A DNA stretch of 64,000 nucleotides from an uncultured Prevotella sp. Lineage in GTDB: Bacteria > Bacteroidota > Bacteroidia > Bacteroidales > Bacteroidaceae. The notes beneath the pieces were generated by a model, which saw only the letters and a program-made list of their open reading frames with translations, did no database searches and was not told the origin of the DNA. This document shows positions 56,695 through 64,000 of this stretch, in pieces. Both the position numbers and the translations under genes were made by a program. Where the stretch lies: assembly GCA_900539625.1 (NCBI GenBank), contig UQCW01000001.1:1-64000 (forward strand), written 5' to 3'. Every line of letters begins with the position of its first letter. Position 1 is the stretch's first letter.

Positions 56695-57483
56695 ATGAAA
56701 CTGAAAAATATACTTTTGGCAGGCGCCACAGCCTGCGGGATGACGGCATGTCAGTCGACAGGAAATCTGACGACGGAAATGCTGGGAGGAAATGATGGCC
56801 AGGAATGGCAAGTGATGAAAATAGGGCAGAAGTCGGTTACGCCCTCAGACGAAACACCCTTCTTGGGTTTCAAGTCCGACGGCCTTCTTTGGGGCTTTAA
56901 TGGGTGTAACCGTCTGACGGGAAGTTACAAACTCAAGGCAAACGGGAAAATCGACCTGTCGAAGGTGGGATGCACCATGATGCTCTGTCCAGAAGATACG
57001 TATGAAACCATTTTTATGTCGGAACTCCGCAAAGTGAAGCAGGCCAAGATGCAGGACAACACGACGTTGCTTTTGGCCGACGGTAACGGCAATTCTCTTA
57101 TTGAGTTGACGCTGAAAAATGCGCTCACTCCTGAGACCCTCAACGGCAAATGGGTGCTGGTGGCTGGAAAAAACCTTCAGTTACCGGAGGCAGAAGATGA
57201 AATCCCCACGCTGACCTTCGACGTCAAAGGGCAGACCCTCTCCGGATTCACCGGCTGCAACCGCTTGACTGGCTCCTTCAACCTTAAAGCTCTTCTTCAG
57301 GGAAAAACCTCTTTCGGCACATTGGGCATGACGCGCATGATGTGTCAGGACAACGGACTCGAACGGGCATTCATGGAAAATTTCAATGCCGCCGCGCGTG
57401 TGTCTGTCCAGGAAGGCGAATTGGTGCTGCAAGACAGCAAAGGAGCCGAATTGCTCCGTTTCAAGAAAGTAGCAGATAAGTAA
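56695..57483 (+). CDS. Lipoprotein with two META domains
   Basis: A predicted lipoprotein: signal peptide MKLKNILLAGATACGMTAC with Cys19 in the lipobox MTAC. Two META domains (HslJ-type) follow, at about 28-125 and 135-258. Each contains the repeated segment WGFNGCNRLTGSYKL or SGFTGCNRLTGSFNL, showing internal duplication. META proteins are linked to heat-inducible or motility functions in E. coli, but their role is unclear. An in-frame ATG six bases upstream (56689) is also possible. The gene ends before a terminator at 57558. Confidence 0.9.
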   Translation: MKLKNILLAGATACGMTACQSTGNLTTEMLGGNDGQEWQVMKIGQKSVTPSDETPFLGFKSDGLLWGFNGCNRLTGSYKLKANGKIDLSKVGCTMMLCPEDTYETIFMSELRKVKQAKMQDNTTLLLADGNGNSLIELTLKNALTPETLNGKWVLVAGKNLQLPEAEDEIPTLTFDVKGQTLSGFTGCNRLTGSFNLKALLQGKTSFGTLGMTRMMCQDNGLERAFMENFNAAARVSVQEGELVLQDSKGAELLRFKKVADK

Positions 57484-57557
57484 AAGCCCCAGAAAAGGCT
57501 TCTGCCAACGCTCTGTAAAGACGCGCTTGGGGCATACAACCCGTTAGCGCCCTGTGG

Positions 57558-57601
57558 CAAGTACGCAATTTTTGATAGAAAAGATTGCGTACTTGTTTTT
57601 T
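57558..57601 (+). terminator. Terminator after the META lipoprotein
   Basis: CAAGTACGCAAT (57558-57569) pairs with ATTGCGTACTTG (57584-57595) across a 14-base loop, followed by six T's. The right arm overlaps the -33 region of the next promoter. Confidence 0.8.
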
Positions 57602-57680
57602 AAATCTTATCTTTGCCCAAGATAGGCTTCACCTCGGCAAAGCGTTCAAACAAGTTTGACGCTCTGCGATCGTTTTCCTC
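57584..57680 (+). promoter_or_regulatory. Promoter and structured leader of the hexosaminidase gene
   Basis: ATTG at 57584-57587, a 20-base spacer and TATCTTTG at 57608-57615 form a good promoter. The leader contains AAGATAGGC, CTCGG, and a hairpin of AGCGTTCAAAC with GTTTGACGCT, ending GACGCTCTGC. It resembles the leader of the 53540 gene. The remaining leader to 57817 shows no gene. Confidence 0.6.
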
Positions 57681-57817
57681 TACTATCAAAACACCAGGCT
57701 GCAATGTCCGCCTTGAACGTCAAAACCAACCAGAGAAAGCGAGCGGGCTTGTCCCAAATATGCCGCATTGCGCGAAACATCAGAAAACAGATAATCTTAT
57801 AAAACCGATTTTATTTT

Positions 57818-59881
57818 ATGTGTAAAACATTTTTTGGCGTGAAACGCCTGTGCACTCTGGCACTGTGTTGCATGGCTTTTGTTGCCTCTTATGCAGATGT
57901 CAATCCAAAGCCCTTTGTGATTCCCGAAATCCAGTCATGGAAAGGCGCAGAAGGGCAGTTCGTACCTTCTGGCCGCATCGTAGTAAAAGGAGGCCCGAAA
58001 GCCAAAGCTGTGGCCCAGCTGTTTGCCAGCGATTATAAAGCCATGTTTGGCAAGACCCTGACAATTGTTAGCGGAAAAGCCAGCAAGGGCGACTTCGTTA
58101 TCCAGTTGAAGAATAACAAGAAAATGTGCAGCGAAGAATATGCCCTCGACATCGCCGAAACCGCAACCGTCACCGCCTCCACCGAGCAGGCATTGATTTG
58201 GGGAACGCGTACAATTCTGCAAATCTCCGACAAAAATAGTGTGGCAGCCAGAGCCTTTGCAACGGAACCCGCCAAAAGCGCCGATTTGGCCCTGCCGAAA
58301 GGCCAGATACTCGACAAACCCGAATACGCCTTGCGTGGCTTCATGATGGACTGCGGCCGTAAGTTCATCCCTATGAGCTATTTGCGCAACCTCGTGAAAA
58401 TGATGTCATACTATAAGATGAACGCACTCCATGTTCATCTGAACGACAACGGCTTCCGCCAGTTCTTCGCCGACGACTGGAACAAGACGCAGGCTGCCTT
58501 CCGCCTCGAAAGCACCACCTATCCCGGTCTGACCGCCAAAGACGGATCCTATTCAAAGGCCGAATTTATCGACTTCCAGAAGCTGGCGGAAGAATATGGT
58601 GTTGAAATCATCCCCGAAATCGACGTACCAGCCCATTCTCTGGCCTTCACGCACTACAAGCCAGAAATCGGCTCGAAGGAATACGGAATGGACCATCTGG
58701 ACCTCTTCAATCCCGAGACCTATAAGTTTGTCGACGGCCTCTTCAAAGAATACCTCGAAGGCAAAGAACCCGTCTTCCGCGGCAAGAAAGTGCACATCGG
58801 AACCGACGAATATTCAAACGCCAAGAAAGACGTCGTTGAGAAATTCCGTTACTTCACCGACCGCTACATCAAATACGTAGAGAAATTCGGCAAGCAGGCC
58901 GTTGTTTGGGGCGCACTGACACACGCCAAGGGCGACACCCCCGTGAAATCGGAGAACGTCATCATGGACTGCTGGTACAACGGCTATGCCAACCCCAAAG
59001 ACATGAAGGAACAGGGCTACAAGCTCGTGAGCATCTCCGACGGGTTGATGTACATCGTTCCTGCCGCCGGCTACTACTACGACTATCTGAACTGCCAGTA
59101 CCTTTACGAACACTGGACGCCCGCCAACATCGGCGGACAGGTGTTTGAGGAAAACGATCCCGCCATCCTCGGTGGCATGTTTGCCGTGTGGAACGACCAT
59201 GCAGGCAACGGCATCTCCGTCAAGGACATCCACGATCGTCTCTTCCCAGCCCTGCAGACCCTCTCCGTCAAATGCTGGACAGGTAAAAACACCACGCTCC
59301 CCTACGCAGAGTTCAACAGCCGCCGTGCCCATTTGAGTGAAGCCCCTGCCGTCAACGAATACGGCCGTTTCCCCGAAGGCGCTGAATACAAATTGGCAGA
59401 GGTGAAACCCAATCAGAAAAATGCCGTTGAGGAAGTCGGTTATGGCTACACCGTAGAGTTCACCGTTGAAGGCGCCGCTGAAAAGAAAGGCACCACATTG
59501 TTCACCTCCGAAAACGCCAAGTTCTATTTGGCAGACCCCGTAGAGGGTAAGCTCGGCTTTGAACGTGACGGCTATCTCAATACCTTCAACTACAGAATCC
59601 CCGCCGGACAGAAAGTCACCATCAAGATTCAGGGCGACAACACGATGACCCGCCTCTTCGTCAACGGCGAGAAGAAGGAAGAACTCGGCCCTCTCACCAT
59701 CTATGCCATGAAGGCATCAGATAAGACCCACTTCCAGGACACGGATGCCAACGCGTGGAAGCCCGAGATGTACAATCCCGGCACCAAAATGTTCTATCAG
59801 CGCACACTGGTCTTCCCGCTCAGAAATTCGGGCGACTTCAAGAGTAAGGTGACTGACTTGAAGGTCAAGAATACACTGTAA
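57818..59881 (+). CDS. GH20 beta-N-acetylhexosaminidase
   Basis: Secreted hydrolase that removes terminal N-acetylglucosamine or N-acetylgalactosamine residues from glycans. The 687 residues have a signal peptide (about 1-27), a GH20b N-terminal domain (about 30-150), and the GH20 catalytic barrel (about 150-500) with the polarising Asp330-Glu331 pair in VHIGTDEYSN, where Thr replaces the more usual Gly. Further family motifs are ALHVHLNDNGFRQ and IIPEIDVPAHSLAF. The C-terminal 120 residues look like a beta-sandwich, LamG-like module. The gene has its own promoter and terminator. Host mucin or glycan degradation is a reasonable role for this genus. Confidence 0.9.
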   Translation: MCKTFFGVKRLCTLALCCMAFVASYADVNPKPFVIPEIQSWKGAEGQFVPSGRIVVKGGPKAKAVAQLFASDYKAMFGKTLTIVSGKASKGDFVIQLKNNKKMCSEEYALDIAETATVTASTEQALIWGTRTILQISDKNSVAARAFATEPAKSADLALPKGQILDKPEYALRGFMMDCGRKFIPMSYLRNLVKMMSYYKMNALHVHLNDNGFRQFFADDWNKTQAAFRLESTTYPGLTAKDGSYSKAEFIDFQKLAEEYGVEIIPEIDVPAHSLAFTHYKPEIGSKEYGMDHLDLFNPETYKFVDGLFKEYLEGKEPVFRGKKVHIGTDEYSNAKKDVVEKFRYFTDRYIKYVEKFGKQAVVWGALTHAKGDTPVKSENVIMDCWYNGYANPKDMKEQGYKLVSISDGLMYIVPAAGYYYDYLNCQYLYEHWTPANIGGQVFEENDPAILGGMFAVWNDHAGNGISVKDIHDRLFPALQTLSVKCWTGKNTTLPYAEFNSRRAHLSEAPAVNEYGRFPEGAEYKLAEVKPNQKNAVEEVGYGYTVEFTVEGAAEKKGTTLFTSENAKFYLADPVEGKLGFERDGYLNTFNYRIPAGQKVTIKIQGDNTMTRLFVNGEKKEELGPLTIYAMKASDKTHFQDTDANAWKPEMYNPGTKMFYQRTLVFPLRNSGDFKSKVTDLKVKNTL

Positions 59882-59903
59882 CGATAAAAACTGAATACAC
59901 CTG

Positions 59904-59935
59904 CGGGCGCACATTTATTGTGCGCCCGATTTTTG
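59904..59935 (+). terminator. Terminator of the hexosaminidase gene
   Basis: A perfect 10-bp stem CGGGCGCACA (59904-59913) and TGTGCGCCCG (59919-59928) with loop TTTAT, followed by ATTTTTG, 22 bases past the stop codon. Confidence 0.9.
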
Positions 59936-60056
59936 TCTGCAGAACCATGCCACGGTGCTTTATAGAGGAACCGAAAGCACTGGCGGGTTAGATAACGGCA
60001 TACGCGGCTAATAAATCAAAGCTTCGGCATTTCGCATCATTCTGATAGCCTATTAG

Positions 60057-60090
60057 AAAGGGGCGAGACAATAGGTCTTGCCCCTTTTTT
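60057..60090. terminator. Second terminator-like hairpin, possibly bidirectional
   Basis: AAAGGGGCGAGAC (60057-60069) pairs with GTCTTGCCCCTTT (60075-60087) with one G-T, followed by TTT on the plus strand; on the minus strand a CTTTC follows. It lies between the hexosaminidase and the minus-strand restriction genes and may serve both. Confidence 0.7.
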
Positions 60091-60190
60091 AGTGCCACAG
60101 GAAAAGTCAGTCAGTATAAATGGGTTTAATCTGTCAGTTTGATGAGAGAAGAAAAACATCCTGTTTTTCAGAAGTTCCTTACAAATTATC

Positions 60191-60278
60191 TACTCGCGGC
60201 CGCGATTCGCGCTACCCGCGGCCGCAGTTCGCGCTACCTTCGGCCGCAAGCAGTGCTACCTTCGGCCGCAAGCAGCAA
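60191..60278. repeat. Four tandem 22-bp repeats
   Basis: Units begin at 60191, 60213, 60235 and 60257, each starting TAC and centred on CGGCCGC. The first two share GATTCGCGC/GTTCGCGC ends and the last two share AAGCAG ends. They lie 28 bases beyond the stop of the specificity fragment. The surrounding 59936-60305 contains no gene. Confidence 0.8.
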
Positions 60279-60305
60279 ATTTTCAGCAGCAATGAAATGA
60301 CTTCT

Positions 60306-61097
60306 TTATTTTTCAATGGCAGTTTCTATAATGCATTTTGCTTGTAGCAATAAGTCTTGTGCATCTTCTCGCATTTTGAAACTTTGCTTAATCTTATTAG
60401 CTATCATTTGCTGTTCATTCATTGGGAGAATAGGAATAATAACATGCTCTATTTCCGATGGCTTCCAATGCTGTATTATTGAGCCTCCTGCATCACGTTC
60501 TGCTTGCAACTTCACTACTATAGAATTGAGCACCAAAGTCAGATAATCTGGCAAAACATTCGGTGTTGTTAACTGCAAGTGGAGAATAGCACTTGAAGTT
60601 ATGACATCTTGTGTTTCTTCCATTTTGTATGCGATACCCACACTTCCATCCTTGGATAACAATATAGTATCCTTTTGTGGGCGGATTGTGTCTGCAAATT
60701 GTGTCGTGTCTAATTTGACATCAGAATTAGACAAACCGAATTTGGACAGGTTCGCTACTCTTATAAAAGGAATGCCTTCCTCTTGATACGCATCACTACC
60801 TGGTTCTATGGATTTTTGTATGGTCGCAATCTCTTTGATTGTGGCAGTCGGGAAACCTTTTAACTTCTCAAAAAGTAAGTCGTATTTCGGCTGATAGTAT
60901 TCTGCATCAAGTCTGCCACTTGCAAGAAAGCTATCTGACAGTTTCTTGCAAGAGCAAACTACGTTACTAACCTTGACTTTTGCATCATTTGAAATAATGC
61001 CTACCTCATGCAACAAAACATATATAGCAATATGTAGTTCCATTGCAGATTTTTCTTGCAGGACATAATATTCCGATACTATTTTACCCCCCCCCAT
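60306..61097 (-). CDS. Out-of-frame third specificity module of the type I system
   Basis: Encodes up to 263 residues with one complete target-recognition domain (about 65-235), preceded by the conserved linker SGRLDAEYYQPKYD that also occurs in the middle of the upstream hsdS, and ending in a helix typical of HsdS (EDAQDLLLQAKCIIETAIE). The frame overlaps hsdS by 14 bases in the nine-G tract (61087-61095) and has no convincing start of its own; ATG at 61097 lies at the tract. Loss of one G would join it to hsdS. It therefore looks like a phase-variable extension of HsdS, possibly also expressed alone. AT-rich like the rest of the locus. Confidence 0.7.
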   Translation of the reverse strand: MGGGKIVSEYYVLQEKSAMELHIAIYVLLHEVGIISNDAKVKVSNVVCSCKKLSDSFLASGRLDAEYYQPKYDLLFEKLKGFPTATIKEIATIQKSIEPGSDAYQEEGIPFIRVANLSKFGLSNSDVKLDTTQFADTIRPQKDTILLSKDGSVGIAYKMEETQDVITSSAILHLQLTTPNVLPDYLTLVLNSIVVKLQAERDAGGSIIQHWKPSEIEHVIIPILPMNEQQMIANKIKQSFKMREDAQDLLLQAKCIIETAIEK

Positions 61098-62442
61098 TTT
61101 GGATTGCGCCCTCTACAGTGAGCTTGGCATGTTCAAGTAGTTGTTGGGATTCTTTGCGAAGAGATATACTACTTTGGACATGTTGGGCAATTTCTTCTTG
61201 AATTTCTTGTCGGATTAATGGAATTGGGATACGTTCCAATTCTTGTCGTCCAATGGCTGTAAGGATTGTACCCGAACATCCCTTCCTCATCAGTTCCTTT
61301 ACCAATGGAGATTTGAACAAAACAAGCAATGTCTCGGAATTAAGCACGCTGAATTTCAATACATAGAAGCCAGTGGAGCATAATGCTCCATCGTAATCAT
61401 CTTCCACCAAAGCACAGCTATCCAAAGAACCTTCCAAGGATGAAATGACAACATCATTCTTACTTACGATTCTTCTTGCCCTCGATGGCAAGTCTTCACC
61501 CTTTTGTTGGCTACAGCCTATTATGTTTCCATACTTTCCAATGTTTGCTAACTCTACATACTTGTAGGTCGTATCATCTTTTGGAGTAAAGTTTTCTTCT
61601 TTTATATCACATATTTCTGCCAAATTCTTACTTCCATATTTGTATGCTTGGATATGGTGGAGTATGTCATCATACTTTGGTTGATAGTACTCTGCGTCCA
61701 AACGTCCTGTTTCTATAAAAGACTCTTTCAAAGTCTTAACATTACAAGAATTTGAACTTGCCGTAAAATCATTCAAATCTAAGCACTCCAACATATTATT
61801 TGCAGCTTCTGAGTATAAACTTTCAGACATTTCTAGTTTTTGAAAGGCTCTATATGTTATGTTCTCTATCTTGTCATTCAAATCCTTTGAAAATACAGGT
61901 ATGGATATTTCCCTGAATTTTGCAGGACTAAAATTGGCCTGATTACCAACCATAGAGTACTTCTCTATTTCCAATCTTCCATATTTTGAATTCAAAAATG
62001 CTACTAATGTGGCAGAATTGATATACTTTCGATTAGGTCGGATGCGAAACAGATAGGACGCAAAGGCATAATCATAATCCTTTGGGACTATAGCACTTCT
62101 TCCAACAAATTTAGGATTACCATTTGTTCGACAAATGAGTACATCATCCTTTTTAAGTTGTAACCCATGATAAGCATCAATATCCAACAGGCTACAATAT
62201 TTGTCGGGATGAGAAATGAATGAATAATTAAATTCATTTAATCTCAAGACAGGGTATCCTTCACCCATTTCATTCAACTCTTTCGATGTGCCATATTGAG
62301 AGAAATCGATAATTTGTGAGGCTTTTACTGTATTTTTGTAACTAACAGTGTTTGAATTATAAAATTCAGATTCCATCCTCACTATATCGTTTCCAATTAC
62401 TCGACTAAAAGGCACTTCGCAAATCTCCAGCCCCTCTAACAA
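61084..62442 (-). CDS. hsdS: Type I restriction-modification specificity subunit (HsdS), phase-variable end
   Basis: DNA-recognition subunit that guides HsdM (and HsdR) to its site. The 452-residue frame has two target-recognition domains (about 1-200 and 255-435) separated and flanked by conserved helical regions (ESLYSEAANNMLECL; QQLLEHAKLTVEGAI), as in complete HsdS proteins. It ends just after a run of nine G's (Asn-Gly-Gly-Gly-stop). The next frame continues with another recognition module; one G fewer would give a 711-residue product, while one more G gives a nearly identical end (GGGVK). The start at 62442 is TTG, 11 bases after the hsdM stop; an internal ATG (MESEFYNS) is the alternative. 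Confidence 0.85.
   Translation of the reverse strand: MLEGLEICEVPFSRVIGNDIVRMESEFYNSNTVSYKNTVKASQIIDFSQYGTSKELNEMGEGYPVLRLNEFNYSFISHPDKYCSLLDIDAYHGLQLKKDDVLICRTNGNPKFVGRSAIVPKDYDYAFASYLFRIRPNRKYINSATLVAFLNSKYGRLEIEKYSMVGNQANFSPAKFREISIPVFSKDLNDKIENITYRAFQKLEMSESLYSEAANNMLECLDLNDFTASSNSCNVKTLKESFIETGRLDAEYYQPKYDDILHHIQAYKYGSKNLAEICDIKEENFTPKDDTTYKYVELANIGKYGNIIGCSQQKGEDLPSRARRIVSKNDVVISSLEGSLDSCALVEDDYDGALCSTGFYVLKFSVLNSETLLVLFKSPLVKELMRKGCSGTILTAIGRQELERIPIPLIRQEIQEEIAQHVQSSISLRKESQQLLEHAKLTVEGAIQNGGG
61087..61095. repeat. Nine-base homopolymer (C on plus strand, G in coding strand)
   Basis: CCCCCCCCC on the plus strand, flanked by TTTTA and ATTTT. On the coding strand it lies at the last three codons of hsdS and the first codons of the downstream module. 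Such tracts change length by slippage during replication and are well known to switch genes on and off. Confidence 0.9.
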
Positions 62443-62453
62443 AGTCTTGTATC

Positions 62454-64000
62454 TTACTTCGTCAAAGGGGCACTTGCGAAAAAAGAGAGTTTTTCTTTCT
62501 TTGCAAACTCTGCGAATGCTTCAGCGATGCCATCTTGTGTAAGACCTTCATGATTGAATAGGTCATGCTTTACAACAAGATGCCCATGTGTGTCAAGAAG
62601 TGGAATAGTATTTCCATTCTCGTCTGTTGTGCTTCGGTAAATCTTATCACCACTATTATCCTTACTTGGCTCTTGCATTGTGGCAAAGAAAATATTGTAG
62701 TCCTTTACTCTTGGGCATAACACATCATCCCATTTTTGGACGAACAAGACACTTGTCTTTGTTCCTGTATGGGGTTTAAACACATTACCATGTAATCCGA
62801 CAACAGCCAATATCCGACAACGGTCAGCTATGTATTCACGCAATGCCTTATCGCTGCTATTATTGAAACGACCTTGTGGCAGAACAATTGCCATTCTTCC
62901 ACCTGGTTTCAGAAAGTCAATGTTTCGCTCCACAAATAGAATATCACGGCTTATCTTAACCTGTGTCTTCAATTTTGTTTTGCGGAATGTGCCATCACTC
63001 ATTTGATATACAGTTTCCCCATCGTTAGTAAGTGCATCTATGAAAGTTGGCTCTTTTTGTACTACAGAAATACCTTTAGGACAAGCCTTTAATTTTTCCA
63101 CAGCCATGTTTCTTCCAAGATCATACTTTGATATAACACGACTTTCCTTGATGTCGCCTGCAAAAGGAGGATTTGCCATTACTATGTCAAATGTAAAATC
63201 ACGATAACTCTTCTTGTCCGCTCTCAACTTTTGCAATTTAAACCAACCTGTACTATACGTTTCAAGCCACCCCGGTCTTTGCACATAGTCGCTTTCCCAA
63301 CGCTCATAATCCAATGTGTTGAGATGCAACACATTAGTTTGCCCATCGCCAGCTATGAGATTCAAGGTACGAGCCACACGTACGGTCTTTTCATCAAAAT
63401 CAATGGCAAAAACATTGTTTTGAACATAGTCTGTACATTCGGCAGGTTTCTGTTCAAGAGTAAAAAGATGGCTACGTTTCAATCCTTTTCTATCCAAGAT
63501 ATTTTGCCAAACATGGAAAATTGTATGAACTGGAAAACCACAACTTCCCGCTGCGGTATCTATCATCTTTTCATCCTCCTTTGGGTTCAGCATCTTCACG
63601 CACATATCTATCACATAGCGAGGCGTGAAATATTGTCCTTTCTCACCTTTTGAATTCTTCGAGATAAGATATTCAAAGGCTTCATCAACGACTTCGAGGT
63701 TAGAATTGAACAGTTTTACATCTTGTAATGAGGCAACACATACAGACAGATGGGAAGGTGCCAATTGCAGTTTGGCATCTTCAGAGAATACACCTGCCCA
63801 TTTTTCTTTGGCTTGGTCGAACAAATCCTGTAGTTTGTCTCTTAGTTCCTCCTCTGTGTCACCATAGTTACGGAATACAAGATTACGGTCTTTCTTGCGT
63901 CCACTCTCCATTTCATCGTAAAGTTTGGTGAAAATCAATTTGAACACCTCCTCAAAGACATCAACGCCAGCATTGGCAAGCACCTCGTCTTCCATTTCGA
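62454..64000 (-). CDS. hsdM: Type I restriction-modification methyltransferase (HsdM), partial at window edge
   Basis: N6-adenine methyltransferase subunit. The visible 514 residues have the SAM motif DTAAGSCGFPVHT, with Cys where Gly is usual (GSGGF), and the catalytic NPPF in DIVMANPPFAG, preceded by GQYFTPRYVIDMCV. The sequence starts at VLANAGVDVFEEVFKLIFTK, which in relatives lies well inside the protein, so the gene begins beyond position 64000. Relatives with this arrangement often carry an N-terminal nuclease-like (HSDR_N) domain; that part is not visible. The hsdS gene starts 11 bases after its stop, and the hsd genes are AT-rich, suggesting horizontal transfer. Confidence 0.88.
   Translation of the reverse strand, partial: EMEDEVLANAGVDVFEEVFKLIFTKLYDEMESGRKKDRNLVFRNYGDTEEELRDKLQDLFDQAKEKWAGVFSEDAKLQLAPSHLSVCVASLQDVKLFNSNLEVVDEAFEYLISKNSKGEKGQYFTPRYVIDMCVKMLNPKEDEKMIDTAAGSCGFPVHTIFHVWQNILDRKGLKRSHLFTLEQKPAECTDYVQNNVFAIDFDEKTVRVARTLNLIAGDGQTNVLHLNTLDYERWESDYVQRPGWLETYSTGWFKLQKLRADKKSYRDFTFDIVMANPPFAGDIKESRVISKYDLGRNMAVEKLKACPKGISVVQKEPTFIDALTNDGETVYQMSDGTFRKTKLKTQVKISRDILFVERNIDFLKPGGRMAIVLPQGRFNNSSDKALREYIADRCRILAVVGLHGNVFKPHTGTKTSVLFVQKWDDVLCPRVKDYNIFFATMQEPSKDNSGDKIYRSTTDENGNTIPLLDTHGHLVVKHDLFNHEGLTQDGIAEAFAEFAKKEKLSFFASAPLTK

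Noticed and set aside
60191..60278. CRISPR array
   Set aside because: Tandem 22-bp units without spacers and no cas genes nearby.
61087..61095. Treating the hsdS break as a simple sequencing error
   Set aside because: A miscount of the homopolymer cannot be excluded, but position at the exact frame boundary and known biology of poly-G tracts favour phase variation; reads are needed to decide.

Overview
The window looks like chromosomal DNA of a Bacteroidales bacterium, most likely Prevotella or a close relative. Three observations point there. Promoter-like sites follow the Bacteroidetes -33/-7 pattern (TTTG or TTG, about 20 bases, then TAnnTTTG). The genes include typical Bacteroidetes families (DUF4296 and DUF4348 lipoproteins, a paired PpiC/SurA-OstA-MutL cluster, HECLGH-type dipeptidyl peptidase III, a type IX secretion-like C-terminus, LytS/LytTR regulators). 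Strong Shine-Dalgarno sequences are mostly absent. No rRNA, tRNA or CRISPR array was seen.

Layout. 1-8611 is an AT-rich accessory region. It holds a small secreted-protein gene and a second related gene that has been split. Its first 58 codons (1487-1660) end exactly at a 1668-bp IS1634-like insertion sequence, and its C-terminal part (7735-7927) lies 6 kb away, after nrdA-nrdB (class I ribonucleotide reductase) and a 215-bp remnant of the same IS. This reads as a decayed composite transposon carrying nrdAB. 8612-21808 is a long co-directional run: lspA, a DUF4296 lipoprotein, a small protein, lon, tgt, an LptF/G permease, a DEAD-box helicase, a SNF2 helicase and an uncharacterised 624-residue partner of the SNF2 protein. 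22210-34388 holds a DUF4348 lipoprotein, murB, an MBL-fold hydrolase, guaB, two parvulin-type chaperones, an OstA/LptA-like protein, mutL and an HD hydrolase. 34925-37612 is a large secreted protein. 38142-45176 is a tripartite efflux system (TolC, MacA-like adaptor, separate MacB-like ATPase and permease) followed by a LytS-type kinase and a LytTR regulator. 45286-59881 contains dipeptidyl peptidase III, clpB and an acyl-CoA synthetase on the minus strand, mltG, a Tyr/Trp-rich secreted protein, a FadL-like porin, a double-META lipoprotein and a GH20 hexosaminidase. 60306-64000 is an AT-rich type I restriction-modification locus on the minus strand, cut by the window edge.

The most interesting signals are: (1) a nine-G tract at the junction of hsdS and an overlapping out-of-frame specificity module, so that loss of one G (or gain of two) would fuse them into a protein with three recognition modules, a probable phase-variable switch; (2) the IS-flanked nrdAB segment that splits a gene; (3) a family of roughly 100-bp palindromic MITE-like repeats with AGTAATGGT termini, including a 20-bp perfect palindrome made only of the termini; (4) the SNF2 plus unknown-partner operon; (5) a leader shared by two secreted-protein genes; and (6) MutL and Tgt proteins lacking residues usually required for endonuclease activity and zinc binding, respectively.
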